A stretch of 64,000 nt of DNA. Origin: Robbsia sp. KACC 23696 (GTDB taxonomy: Bacteria > Pseudomonadota > Gammaproteobacteria > Burkholderiales > Burkholderiaceae). Each line of letters opens with the position of its first letter. Positions within the stretch are counted from its first letter, which is position 1. Below, piece after piece: positions 26,376 through 35,511 of this stretch. The stretch lies in the NCBI RefSeq assembly GCF_039852015.1, contig NZ_CP156627.1:372001-436000 (forward strand). The letters are read 5' to 3'. The translations under genes and the position numbers were made by a program. The notes under the pieces are model-generated. The model ran no database searches, was not told the origin of the DNA, and worked only from the letters and a program-made list of their open reading frames with translations.

Positions 26376-26760
26376 GTCTGTCTCCGTGTGGCCTTGCCAC
26401 ACCGGCAATGCCAGAGCGGACGGCCTAGTTATCGTATGACTTAGTGTAGCGTGCCATGACAGCTTTCTCTGCTAGGGTTTGACCTGTGTTTATCGGTGCA
26501 GCGGCCGAAAGCATTGTAATAAAACGTGCAATATAACGGGAAATACAGGCAAATTTCAATGATTGTTGCGTACCGCGACAACATCTAAGGCCCCATTGGA
26601 TGCGATACCCCTGACTGCGTCATTGCGAAAAATCAGGCCAGTCATATGATGACTCAGGCAAATACGCCGCGGTAAGTCAGCTCTGATGCTTCCGCCGATA
26701 ACGCGCAGTAGAAACACCGACCAACCACGTTACGCCGCTTCCATCGACGGCGGCCTCGCC
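26376..26760. other. Intergenic region upstream of ACS transporter
   Basis: The 385 bp includes the transporter leader hairpin (26386-26402) and an AT-rich stretch at 26500-26570 that probably carries its promoter. AGTCAT-ATG-ATGACT forms a short inverted repeat near 26640-26655. No gene is seen. Confidence 0.5.
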
Positions 26761-27348
26761 CTAGGCGGGTATCAGTCCCGCGGCGCGATAGCTATCGATC
26801 AAGGTATCGAAAAGCCGAATATCGGAACGGCCACGTGCCATTAATTGCGCACCAGCAATGGCCGCAAAAATCGCTCGTGCGCGATTTTCTGCGTCGGATG
26901 CCCCAACCATGGCGCCTGCTATTAGAACCTTTTTCAGCCAAGCGACATTTACCTCAGTAAACGCCCGCACCTCGACCTTCACCGGCTCGGGAAGATCGTC
27001 GTATTCAGCGGTCATGAAACTACAAAGACAAATACGGTTCTCGCTTTCCAACGATTTGCGAAACGTATCCGGGTAGCGTCGCATGCAGCTGGCCGGGACG
27101 GACGTCTCATCCCATAAAGCCTCCAGCGTCGCGGCCGAGTCCTCCCAGTAACGCTTGGCCAATGCGGCGGCAAGATCCGCCTTGCTGGGGAAATGGTAAT
27201 AAAGGCTGGCGGCCTTGATACCCAGATTGTCGGCAAGCGTGCGCATGTTCAAGCCACTGAAACCGTGCGCTTGTGCAATCTTCGTCGCCGCAACGAGGAT
27301 CTTGTCGCTGGAGCTGGAGCTAGGGTTCGCCCCCGCCTGATTTTTCAT
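26761..27348 (-). CDS. TetR-family transcriptional regulator
   Basis: A 195-residue TetR-type repressor. The HTH is at residues 15-62 and contains GFSGLNMRTLADNLGIKAASLYYHFPSK, seen here in two pieces: helix 2 and the recognition helix ending LYYHF. The C-terminal all-helical domain has a Cys pair (ICLCSF) typical of the AcrR/TetR_C group. It diverges from an amidase gene, and a perfect 16-bp palindrome lies between them over the probable amidase promoter. It is likely a repressor of the amidase and itself; the ligand is unknown. Confidence 0.9.
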   Translation of the reverse strand: MKNQAGANPSSSSSDKILVAATKIAQAHGFSGLNMRTLADNLGIKAASLYYHFPSKADLAAALAKRYWEDSAATLEALWDETSVPASCMRRYPDTFRKSLESENRICLCSFMTAEYDDLPEPVKVEVRAFTEVNVAWLKKVLIAGAMVGASDAENRARAIFAAIAGAQLMARGRSDIRLFDTLIDSYRAAGLIPA

Positions 27349-27371
27349 AAAGCGCCTGCGCGAAAAAAGTG

Positions 27372-27400
27372 TTGACGCGATGAAGTATAGCGCATAACGT
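27372..27400 (+). promoter_or_regulatory. Sigma70-like promoter of amidase gene
   Basis: TTGACG, a 17-bp spacer and TAACGT (27395-27400). Predicted transcription starts within the adjacent palindrome at 27406-27421. Confidence 0.5.
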
Positions 27401-27405
27401 TTACC

Positions 27406-27421
27406 TAACTAACGTTAGTTA
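27406..27421. promoter_or_regulatory. TetR operator candidate
   Basis: TAACTAACGTTAGTTA is a perfect 16-bp palindrome between the divergent TetR and amidase genes. It sits at the expected transcription start of the amidase, where bound repressor would block polymerase. Confidence 0.7.
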
Positions 27422-27468
27422 AAAATCGTCAACGAACTTTTTGCTCCTCCCACTTTGAAAGGCTCACC

Positions 27469-28878
27469 ATGAATACCGACTTATTCTTCCAAGATGCCAC
27501 CGCGTTGGCCGACCTTATCCGCACGAAGGAGGTCTCGCCGGTCGAGGTGATGCAGGCACACCTCGATCGTATCGCCGCCGTGAATCCGGCAGTGAACGCA
27601 ATCGTCACCTTGGCGAACGATGCGCTCAGTGTCGCGAAGGCGGCCGAAGTGGCGGTCCTCGCGGGACATGAACTCGGCCCGCTCCATGGCGTCCCTTTCA
27701 CCGTGAAGGATTCGATCGACACCGCCGGCGTGTTGACCCAGCGCGGATCGCCCCTCTTCAAAGGTCGTCGGCCCGAAAGCGATGCCACCAGCGTGACGCG
27801 GATGAAGAACGCGGGTGCCATCCTGCTAGCAAAAACCAACCTTCCCGAATTTTCTTATTGGATCGAAAGCGACAATTTGCTCTCAGGGCGATCAAACAAT
27901 CCGTGGGATCTGAACCGTACCCCCGGCGGATCGAGCGGCGGCGAATCGGCTGCCATCGCAGCGGGTATGTCACCGATCGGACTCGGGACCGATTTGGCGA
28001 TATCCGTGCGGGGACCGGCTGCCCAGACCGGTATCACGTCGATGAAGGCCACGCATGGCCGTATCCCGATGACGGGGATCTGGCCGCGAGCGCCGCGTCG
28101 TTTTTGGCACGTTGGACCGATGGCCCGCTCGGTTCGGGATATCGCACTGGCCTTTGCGCAGTTGCGCGGTCCGGACGGGAAAGACGCGTTTGCAAGCAGC
28201 ACGGTGCCGTTCGATGCGGCCGTGGGCCGCGCTGCAGGTCGTCCGCTACGCGTCGGCTGGATGGTCGGCCCCGGCTTTGGGCCGGTCGATCCCGAAGTGG
28301 CCGCGACGGTGAAAGCGGCAGCCGAAGCGCTGAAGGCCCAGGACATATTCGTGGAACATGTCGGCATACCGGCGTTGGAACGTGATTTCGCGCTCGACGT
28401 GTTCAACAAGCTCCATGTCATGGAGATGAAGCCGGCCTTTGCTGCCGCCACGGCAGGTCGCAATCCAGACGAACTCTACAAAATGGCCAAGACCATGCTC
28501 GCCTTACCCGATACATCGATGCAGGACTTTATCGAGGCCGAGCAAGCGGCCGAGCGCCTGCGTGACGGCTATGCCGATTATTTCTCCCATTACGATGCGC
28601 TCATCACGCATGTCCTACCGATTCCGGCGCACGAACATGGCCGAGAAACGTTCGTCATCGACGGACAAACGGTCGATGCCACCTATCTTCAAGGCGCAAC
28701 GGTTCCGCTCAATGTGACCGGCCTGCCGGGCTTGGCAATGCGCTTCGGCACCAGCAAGGAAGGGATGCCGATCAACGTCCAGGTGGTGGGTGCCTGGCAG
28801 GCGGAATCCACGATACTCCATATTGCATCCCTGCTCGAAGCCGTCAGTCCGGTACGCGGTCTTCATCCATCCCTCTGA
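27469..28878 (+). CDS. Amidase (amidase-signature family)
   Basis: A 469-residue amidase-signature hydrolase, acting on carboxamides to give acid and ammonia. The catalytic Lys80 (FTVKDS), cis-Ser155 (GGSSGGES) and Ser179 are in place. The usual Gly-Gly-Ser-Ile-Arg around the nucleophile reads Ala-Ile-Ser-Val-Arg, an unusual oxyanion-loop variant that may alter activity. No GatB/GatC genes are near, so it is not a tRNA amidotransferase subunit. It is controlled by the divergent TetR gene and converges on an amidohydrolase gene 8 bp away. The substrate is not deducible. Confidence 0.88.
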   Translation: MNTDLFFQDATALADLIRTKEVSPVEVMQAHLDRIAAVNPAVNAIVTLANDALSVAKAAEVAVLAGHELGPLHGVPFTVKDSIDTAGVLTQRGSPLFKGRRPESDATSVTRMKNAGAILLAKTNLPEFSYWIESDNLLSGRSNNPWDLNRTPGGSSGGESAAIAAGMSPIGLGTDLAISVRGPAAQTGITSMKATHGRIPMTGIWPRAPRRFWHVGPMARSVRDIALAFAQLRGPDGKDAFASSTVPFDAAVGRAAGRPLRVGWMVGPGFGPVDPEVAATVKAAAEALKAQDIFVEHVGIPALERDFALDVFNKLHVMEMKPAFAAATAGRNPDELYKMAKTMLALPDTSMQDFIEAEQAAERLRDGYADYFSHYDALITHVLPIPAHEHGRETFVIDGQTVDATYLQGATVPLNVTGLPGLAMRFGTSKEGMPINVQVVGAWQAESTILHIASLLEAVSPVRGLHPSL

Positions 28879-28886
28879 TCATGTAG

Positions 28887-29711
28887 CTAGTCGATGCCAA
28901 AAGGCCAGACTCGCTGTACGGTGCGGTACAACACCTGTTCACGGTCGGCCGGCGGCATGAAGCGCAGACCATCGCGATACAGCGCCACCACGTCGCCGTA
29001 GGAAGCATACGGCAGACTGACCGGAAAATCGGTTCCCCACATCACGCGATCTGCGCCGAATACATCGTAGACACGTTCGACCTGGGCGAACGCATCGTCG
29101 TACGGATAGCTTTCCCGCGACAGCGACCACGGATGCGTGATCTTGACGAACACATTCGGATAGCGCTGCAAGCTCAGCAACGGTGCCAACAGATCGGGCC
29201 GGTCCAGTGGCGTGTCCGCCATATGATCGATGACGACAGTGACATCGGGAAAGCGATCGATCCACTTCGCGATTTCCGGGATACGCGAGGCGGGCGCCAG
29301 CAAGGTCATCGGAACCTTCAGCGATTCACAGCGTGACCATAGCGGCTGCATGGACGCACCGGCGATCCAATCGCCCTGCGGGCCCTCCGCCGGACTCAAG
29401 CGCACACCACGAAAACCCTGCTCGGCTTGCGCCGAGATATGATCTGGCGCGGCCGGATCCTCCGGATCGACGCGGGCAACCCCGTGGAAACGGTCCGGAA
29501 AGCGGCGCAGGACATCCGCGAGATAGCGATTGTCCCAACGATAATGAATCACCTGAATCAATACCGTGCGTTGCACGCGGTGTGCATCCATCAAGGCCAA
29601 TAACGCCTCCACGCTGGCATCGATGCCAGCCGGCACGTTCGCACCCTGCGCGAAGGGATAGGCCGGATCGTCTTTCCAGACATGGACATGTGAATCGATC
29701 AACGTCGTCAT
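28887..29711 (-). CDS. Amidohydrolase_2-family hydrolase (fuconolactonase-like)
   Basis: A 274-residue metal-dependent TIM-barrel hydrolase. The start MTTLIDSHVHVW carries the metal-binding His8-x-His10. GFRGVRLSPAEG, TVVIDHMADTP (His in strand 5) and WGTDFPVSLP (catalytic Asp) follow the order seen in lactonases such as L-fuconolactonase and 2-pyrone-4,6-dicarboxylate hydrolase. It lies 84 bp behind a LysR gene on the same strand and is probably in the same transcript. It faces the amidase gene tail to tail. Lactone hydrolysis is likely from family; the exact lactone is unknown. Confidence 0.85.
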   Translation of the reverse strand: MTTLIDSHVHVWKDDPAYPFAQGANVPAGIDASVEALLALMDAHRVQRTVLIQVIHYRWDNRYLADVLRRFPDRFHGVARVDPEDPAAPDHISAQAEQGFRGVRLSPAEGPQGDWIAGASMQPLWSRCESLKVPMTLLAPASRIPEIAKWIDRFPDVTVVIDHMADTPLDRPDLLAPLLSLQRYPNVFVKITHPWSLSRESYPYDDAFAQVERVYDVFGADRVMWGTDFPVSLPYASYGDVVALYRDGLRFMPPADREQVLYRTVQRVWPFGID

Positions 29712-29795
29712 GCGAAGGCTCCGTATCGGTGATATCGACTGCCATCCCGCCGCTGTGTCCCGACCAGGGGCGTATAGGCTGCGTTTCTGTGCGCG

Positions 29796-30689
29796 TCACG
29801 GTCCCGGTCGAATACCGGTCAGTTCGGCGATCAAGGCAGACACGGCGCGCGTGCGGAAGCGCTCACGGTGCGTCAGGACGCTAAAGGCGCGCTCCGCAAC
29901 CGCGATGGGCACGCGCACGAGGCTACCGGACGCGAGGGCCGGCGCGGCGGCGAACGTCGAGACGGCGGCCGCGAAATCGGAATCGGCTACCGCGCTCAGG
30001 ATCGCCTCATTCGACGGAAACGTCATGATGATGTCGAGTGCCGACGGCGTCATGCCGTGTTTTTCAAGAAAGGCCTCGAAGACGGAGCGTGTGCCGGAAC
30101 CCGCTTCGCGACTGACCCACTCCCCCTGCATCAAGTCGGAGACGCGCAAGTCTCGGGCGGACGCCCAGCGATGTCCGGGGGCGACCACGACGATCAGCTG
30201 ATCCGCGCCGAACTGCTGCCGATCCAGCGACGGCTGATCGACCTCGCCTTCCACGAGTCCGACATCGGCCTGTCCCTCGACGACATCGTCGGCGACGGTC
30301 TGCGTATTGCCAACACCCAGGACGACCTCAATGCCGGGAAACTGCTGACGGAAGCGCACCAACGGTCGCGGCAGCCAATAGCTGGCGATGGTCTGGCTCG
30401 CGCGCAATCGAATTCTGCCGCGCGCGGCACCGGAGAGATCGGTTAGCACCTGTTCGGCCACGGTCGCGCTGCGGATGGTTTCCTGCGCGTGGGTCAGGAA
30501 CAGCCGCCCGCTTTCGGTCAGCGCAATGCCGCGGCCGACCCGATCGAACAATTTGACGTCGTAGCGATGTTCCAGGCTACGCAAGGCGGCGCTGACCGCT
30601 GAAGGCGTCAGCGACAAGCTCTCGGCCGCCTGCGTCAGGTGTCCGCGCTCCGCTACCGCAATAAAGATCCGCAACTGCTCCAACGTCAC
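29796..30689 (-). CDS. LysR-family regulator, YeiE/CysL-like subgroup
   Basis: A 297-residue LysR regulator. The HTH contains GHLTQAAESLSLTPSAVSAAL followed by FDRVGRGIALTESGRLFL. The effector domain shows RASQTIASYWLP, VGNTQTVADDV and SREAGSGTRSVFEAFL, segments typical of the YeiE/CysL/CbbR group. In E. coli YeiE governs yeiH, and a YeiH-type gene lies far away at 2442. The adjacent co-directional gene is an amidohydrolase, which may be the local target. The upstream 347 bp is AT-rich and shared with the divergent protease gene. Confidence 0.87.
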   Translation of the reverse strand: MTLEQLRIFIAVAERGHLTQAAESLSLTPSAVSAALRSLEHRYDVKLFDRVGRGIALTESGRLFLTHAQETIRSATVAEQVLTDLSGAARGRIRLRASQTIASYWLPRPLVRFRQQFPGIEVVLGVGNTQTVADDVVEGQADVGLVEGEVDQPSLDRQQFGADQLIVVVAPGHRWASARDLRVSDLMQGEWVSREAGSGTRSVFEAFLEKHGMTPSALDIIMTFPSNEAILSAVADSDFAAAVSTFAAAPALASGSLVRVPIAVAERAFSVLTHRERFRTRAVSALIAELTGIRPGP

Positions 30690-31036
30690 GTTTGTGCACT
30701 CCCCTGCCTCAGCATCCCATCGCGTCGCCTACTCCCCGACGCGCGGCGCCGCCCCGGATAGGACGGCTTTCAAGGACGCTAGCGTAGCATGGCCGCGCCC
30801 CGGACGGCACGACGGTCGACAGCAGCCTAAAGCGTTGCCTACCGCCTAATCCATCCCTGCCCCTCTTCCCGTAAAATAAATGCTTCCAATATCGGATATT
30901 TTCATTTTTTATTTACTTCGCAAACCTAATTAAAAACATTTCGCCAATCCCAAAATCGAAATATTCGGTGCTACTCTGAGCGCAGCCTGGAGCGCCGGCA
31001 ATCGCGCAGGCCCATTCAATCAGAGAGGCCCGATTC
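30690..31036. other. Divergent promoter region LysR / secreted protease
   Basis: The 347 bp becomes strongly AT-rich from 30870 to 30990. It contains AATATC-G-GATATT at about 30888-30900, a candidate binding site. No gene is seen. Confidence 0.5.
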
Positions 31037-32443
31037 ATGAAAGTACCTTATTTAATGCGATCGATACGCGCTGGCGGCTTGATCGTCAGCCTTGGCTGTA
31101 CCTCCGGCTTCGCGCTCGCGTCCGAAGCGGCGATGGACAGTACGGCCACGATGGCGGGTTACATCGCCGTCGATGCGCCTGCGCCCGGCCTCATCGGCGA
31201 TGCCACGTTCGACAGTGTCGCCGACGACCGCGCCGTACCGCTCGTGCATATCGCAAAGCCCGTCGTTGTCGCTCCGCTCGCCGCGCCATCGGACGGCTTG
31301 GCGCCGATGCAGCTCGGCCAAGGGGTCGCCCTTGCGCATGCGGAAGTAGATGCATCCCGGCTTCAGTGGCAGCGTCTACCCGACAACCGGTGGGCCGGTC
31401 GTTTCGAGATCAAGGCCGACGAGGCCGGCGGCTTGCGGGCGGCGCTCCGGATCCGGTCGGCGGACGGTGGGCCTGCTTTGCCGGACGCTGTTCTCTCGGA
31501 GACGCGGTTCCATTTCGGCGGAGCGAATCGCGAAGTGTACGAAAGCAGCGCGAAAGAGATTATCGAGAACGATAACTTCTGGTCGCCGCTCATCAAAGGC
31601 GACACGCTCTACGTCGAAGTCGTCCTGCCTGTCGGCGCAAGCCGAGATGCGATGCGCATCGACCTGCCACGTCTATCCTATTTCCCGAAGCCCGCGATGC
31701 AAGCGCTGTACAGCAACGGTTTCGGCTCGTCTTATCATGGGCAGATCGACGTTGTCTGCCGGCCGCCGACGCAGGACCTGAAAACGCTAAGCGCCGCCGT
31801 CGCCAAGATGACTTACACCAATGCGAACGGCTGGTCGTATGGGTGCAGCGGCACCTTGCTCGATAACCGCAACGTGCCAAAACGATCGCTATTCATGACC
31901 GCAAAGCACTGCATCGAGGATCAAGCCTCGGCACGCTCCCTGCAAACCGTCTGGTTTTACGATCAGACCGTCTGCGGCGGCGGTGCGTCCACCGTCAATC
32001 CTCGCGCCGTGACGCTGAACAGTGGCGCGCGCCTGCTCTTGGCACACGCCACTCTGGACAGTTCCTTGGTGGAATTGAACAGCCGCCCGCCGATCGGGGC
32101 CAACTATCAAGGCTGGCGATCGGATCCGATCCGTTACTCGGAGGACGTCGTGGCCCTGCACCATCCCAGTTTCGATGTGAAGAAATACACCGATGGCTAT
32201 GTCAGTAGACGTCTTCCCGGTTATCGGCGTGCAGACATCATGGTGCATTATGGCGATGGCGGCGTCGAAGGCGGGTCGTCCGGATCAGGATTATTTACTA
32301 ATGGCGGAAACGGCTACGTCTTCCGAGGCAATCTGAGCGGGGGCTCAGGCGGTAGTCTCGACACCTGGTTTCGCGCAGGACACTATGCGGACTTCTCGCA
32401 GTTCTATCCGTCGGTGTCTCATTATTTCGGAGACCGCGGATAG
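31037..32443 (+). CDS. Secreted trypsin-like serine protease (lysyl-endopeptidase-like)
   Basis: A 468-residue exported protease. A signal peptide of about 29 residues ends near FALAS. A propeptide-like segment (30-235) precedes the chymotrypsin-fold domain. The triad is His291 (MTAKHC), Asp341 (TLDSSLVEL) and Ser415 (EGGSSGSGLF). Paired cysteines near 241, 270, 292 and 313 suggest disulfides. The arrangement resembles lysyl endopeptidases (Achromobacter protease I type), which cut after Lys, but the S1 residue cannot be assigned by eye. It stands alone, divergent from a LysR gene. It probably acts outside the cell on host or environmental protein. Confidence 0.85.
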   Translation: MKVPYLMRSIRAGGLIVSLGCTSGFALASEAAMDSTATMAGYIAVDAPAPGLIGDATFDSVADDRAVPLVHIAKPVVVAPLAAPSDGLAPMQLGQGVALAHAEVDASRLQWQRLPDNRWAGRFEIKADEAGGLRAALRIRSADGGPALPDAVLSETRFHFGGANREVYESSAKEIIENDNFWSPLIKGDTLYVEVVLPVGASRDAMRIDLPRLSYFPKPAMQALYSNGFGSSYHGQIDVVCRPPTQDLKTLSAAVAKMTYTNANGWSYGCSGTLLDNRNVPKRSLFMTAKHCIEDQASARSLQTVWFYDQTVCGGGASTVNPRAVTLNSGARLLLAHATLDSSLVELNSRPPIGANYQGWRSDPIRYSEDVVALHHPSFDVKKYTDGYVSRRLPGYRRADIMVHYGDGGVEGGSSGSGLFTNGGNGYVFRGNLSGGSGGSLDTWFRAGHYADFSQFYPSVSHYFGDRG

Positions 32444-32490
32444 GAGACACGGAGTCTATACAGACCTGGCCGCGGGGCGCTGATCGCGCT

Positions 32491-32871
32491 TTACTGGGCC
32501 GCCTCGGTTTGTGCCTGCTCCAGATCGGCATGCGCCTCGTCGACTTTACGCTGCCGATCGCGTATTTTCTTGGCGCTACGGCCCTCGGCTTTCGCCTGTT
32601 GTAGCCCACTCTCGCGCTCTGCCAGCCTCTTCTGCGCGTCGGCCACTTTCTGCTGACGGGCGGACTGCATCGAGGCGTCGGTGCAATTGGCATTCAATGA
32701 CGCGAGCGCCGTCTCCAAACCGGCAACCCGATTGGCATTCCCATGCGTTTGCGCAAACTGTATTTCCTTCTCGACCGACGCGCGTTTTGCATCGCAGCTC
32801 GCGGCTTGCGCGAACGCCAAAACGGGTAAGCACAGCGCACCGGCCAACAGAACCTTCCAGCAATCCCTCAT
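32491..32871 (-). CDS. DUF1090 (YqjC-like) periplasmic protein
   Basis: A 126-residue protein of the DUF1090 family. A signal peptide (1-22, ending LAFA) is followed by Cys26 and Cys63. A long coiled-coil-rich segment (70-126) is full of Lys, Arg, Glu and Ala, with SARQQKVADAQKRLAERE the most typical stretch. E. coli YqjC is its counterpart and has no firm function. It stands alone between the protease and an oxidoreductase gene. The identification rests on family pattern. Confidence 0.85.
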   Translation of the reverse strand: MRDCWKVLLAGALCLPVLAFAQAASCDAKRASVEKEIQFAQTHGNANRVAGLETALASLNANCTDASMQSARQQKVADAQKRLAERESGLQQAKAEGRSAKKIRDRQRKVDEAHADLEQAQTEAAQ

Positions 32872-33064
32872 CGCGTACTCCCGTTGCAGGCGATAAACCC
32901 CTATCTCCTATCGTCCAGACCATCGAAATGAAAGCGTCCGGCCAGGGCATGGTAAGGCGGGCGATGTCCGACGGCAAGTCCATCGCCCAATACCGCGCCG
33001 CCAGCCTGGACCACTTCTTGCGAATCTTCCGCCATGACAGACATTCCGCGACGGGAGAAATAAC

Positions 33065-33886
33065 ATGGATTTAGGGATCAACAAGCGTATCGCATTGATT
33101 ACCGGCGGCGACTCGGGAATCGGCTTCGAATCGGCAAAAATGTTACTCGAAGAAGGCGCGACGGTGATCGTCAGCGACATGGATCGCGATTCGATCGAAG
33201 CCGCCCGTGAGAAGTTGCAGCGTTTCGCAAAGGAAGAGACAGCGTCGCAGCCGAACGTATTCGCGGTCGCCGCGGATTTGACCGACGGCGCGTCTGTCAA
33301 AGCATTGCACGACACCGTGCTTAAAAAAGTCGGCCAGCCGCAGATCTTGGTGAACTGCGCCGGCATCACTGGCGCGACCGGTTTCTTTCACGAAATCGAC
33401 GAGGAAGGTTGGCGTAATACGCTGGATGTCGACTTTTTCGGCGTGGTGCGCTTGGTGAAGGCTTTTGTAGAAGGCATGCGCGATAGCGGGTGGGGACGGA
33501 TCATCCTGACCGCGTCGGAAGATGCGGTACAGCCCTATGTCGATGAGTTGCCGTACTGCGCGGCAAAGGCAGCCATTCTGAGCCTGACAAAGGGGCTGTC
33601 GAAGACGTATGCGAAGCACGGTGTGCTGGTCAACGCGGTGTCGCCTGCCTATATTCAGACGCCGATGACGGATGCGATGATGGAAAAGCGGGCGAAGAAG
33701 AACGGCACGTCGTTCGACGAGGCCGTGCAGAGCTTCCTCAAGGAGGAACGGCCCTTTATCGAATTGCAGCGTCGCGGCCGTGTCGAGGAAGTGGCGGCAG
33801 CCATTGCTTTCCTCTGCTCGGAGCGCGCCAGTTTCGTCAACGGCAGCAATTATCGTGTCGATGGCGGCTCGGTAGCGACCATCTAA
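33065..33886 (+). CDS. Short-chain dehydrogenase/reductase
   Basis: A 273-residue classical SDR. The nucleotide motif TGGDSGIG (residues 13-20), Asp71 (ADLTD), NCAG (97-100) and the catalytic Ser151, Tyr164 and Lys168 (YCAAK) are all present. Acidic residues after the second strand (SDMDRDS) favour NAD(H) over NADP(H). The C-terminal NGSNYRVDGG is standard. A GGGAGA ribosome site precedes the ATG. The downstream hairpin separates it from a convergent transporter gene. The alcohol or ketone substrate cannot be inferred. Confidence 0.92.
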   Translation: MDLGINKRIALITGGDSGIGFESAKMLLEEGATVIVSDMDRDSIEAAREKLQRFAKEETASQPNVFAVAADLTDGASVKALHDTVLKKVGQPQILVNCAGITGATGFFHEIDEEGWRNTLDVDFFGVVRLVKAFVEGMRDSGWGRIILTASEDAVQPYVDELPYCAAKAAILSLTKGLSKTYAKHGVLVNAVSPAYIQTPMTDAMMEKRAKKNGTSFDEAVQSFLKEERPFIELQRRGRVEEVAAAIAFLCSERASFVNGSNYRVDGGSVATI

Positions 33887-33895
33887 GGACTTTGC

Positions 33896-33933
33896 GGCGG
33901 GAGCGTCGTTTCAAAACGCTTCCCGCCCGTTTC
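33896..33933. terminator. Hairpin terminator between convergent SDR and transporter genes
   Basis: GGCGGGAGCGT, a 9-base loop and ACGCTTCCCGCC pair with one bulge, followed on the plus strand by CGTTTCC. It probably ends the SDR transcript. Confidence 0.5.
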
Positions 33934-33948
33934 CTCTTACACCGTCGA

Positions 33949-35205
33949 TCAGTGTCCGACGTGCACGTCGGACAAATCGCGTCCGCGCGTCTCCGGCAGG
34001 ATCAGCGCGGCGATAACGACGATCACATAGGCCAAAGCGGCGCACAGCCCCATCGCAGGTCCCAGCGACATCTTCGCGCTGAGCACGCCGACCAAAGTCG
34101 GCATGATCGCGCCGATGGCCCGGCCCGCATTCCCGCACAAGCCCTGCGCCGAGCCCCGAATCGCCGTGGGAAAGAGTTCGGCGATATACGCGCCGGTTCC
34201 CGCCGCGGTGCCCGATTGCAGCGTCCCGAGCACGAAACCCAATACCAGGGTGACGGCCAGGTTGATCGGTGCCATTGTATAGACGGCCACCGCCACCGCT
34301 TGGCAACACGCAATGATGATGAACGTCTTGCGTCGACCCACCGCGTCGGCCAACCAGCCATTCAAAAATGCGCCGGCGAAAGAGCCCAGAATGTTGATCG
34401 CGAGATAGCCGCCGATGTTATTGATCGATAAATTCAGCGCAATTTTGAGATACGCCGGCAGCCAGGTGATCATTACGTAGTTGCCGCCGTAAATCCCGAA
34501 CGTCAGCAGGATTGCCTTGAACGTCGTCATGCGGATATCAGGATGGAACACTGCCCAGATCGACGGCCGATCCCCCGGGGCCTGCGCCTGCTGCTGCGCC
34601 TTATACACCGGAGCTTCATCGATGTTCCGGCGAATCCAGATGACGAGCAGTGCCGGAATCAGGCCAACCGCGAACAACACGCGCCACGCGGTGTTGGGCG
34701 GCAGAAAGTCGAACAAGGCCGTACACAAGGCCACCGCGACCGCATAGCCTATCGCCCAGCCCGCCTGCAGCGCGCCGACGACGCGACCGCGCACCGCCGG
34801 ATTGATCGTTTCGCTAATCAGCACGGCACCGACGGCCCATTCGCCGCCAAAGCCCAAGCCCTGCAATCCGCGCGTAATCAGCAATTGCCAGAAGGAGTCT
34901 GTGAAGGCCGAGATAAACGTAAACAGCGAGAACCACGCGATCGTGATCTGCAAAATACGCACGCGCCCGAAACGGTCTGATAGCACGCCGGCAACCCATC
35001 CGCCGATCGATGCCATGATCAGAACGGTAGTTCCGAGAATACCGGCCTCACCGCGCGTCATACCCCAAAGAGCGATCAAAGTCGGAATGGTCAGCGCATA
35101 CATCTGCGTGTCCATCGCATCCAGACCCCAGCCGCTGAAACAGGCCCAGAACGTCCGCTTCTCGCTGCCCGTCATCCCGCCATACCACGGTAACCACGCT
35201 CGCAT
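33949..35205 (-). CDS. SHS/AAHS-type major facilitator (organic acid transporter)
   Basis: A 418-residue transporter with 12 spans. The first block FSGWGLDAMDTQMYALTIP and the loop GVLSDRFGRVRIL place it near the sialate/lactate (SHS) and aromatic-acid (AAHS) proton symporters. GLGFGGEWAVGAVLISE marks the fourth span, and YIAELFPTAIRGSAQG is conserved in the tenth. The frame extends 25 codons upstream (ATG 35265 or 35280), but AGGAGG four bases before ATG 35205 decides. It converges on the SDR gene and is next to the opp operon end. The substrate is unknown. Confidence 0.88.
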   Translation of the reverse strand: MRAWLPWYGGMTGSEKRTFWACFSGWGLDAMDTQMYALTIPTLIALWGMTRGEAGILGTTVLIMASIGGWVAGVLSDRFGRVRILQITIAWFSLFTFISAFTDSFWQLLITRGLQGLGFGGEWAVGAVLISETINPAVRGRVVGALQAGWAIGYAVAVALCTALFDFLPPNTAWRVLFAVGLIPALLVIWIRRNIDEAPVYKAQQQAQAPGDRPSIWAVFHPDIRMTTFKAILLTFGIYGGNYVMITWLPAYLKIALNLSINNIGGYLAINILGSFAGAFLNGWLADAVGRRKTFIIIACCQAVAVAVYTMAPINLAVTLVLGFVLGTLQSGTAAGTGAYIAELFPTAIRGSAQGLCGNAGRAIGAIMPTLVGVLSAKMSLGPAMGLCAALAYVIVVIAALILPETRGRDLSDVHVGH

Positions 35206-35511
35206 CTTGCCTCCTGATCCCGGTGGCGTCGTCGCCAGGCCCGGGACTTTATTGTTCTGATTCATGCCTCGGCAGAGCATAGATAGGAGGGATGCGAAGG
35301 GTCAATGTATTGATGACCGCGAAAAGCCCGAAGGGATAAGGATGGTATCGATCCCAAAAATCGAAAAGCCGATAGACAAAGGCTCCGCGGCTTATGCCTT
35401 CCGATAAATAGAAGGGATAGACCGAAAAAGAATTCGCAAGAGGCCCTTATCCACAAAAACCACGAGACGCCGTCGTGCCGGGCCGCGTGCCTATCGCGCC
35501 GCTTGAGCCGC

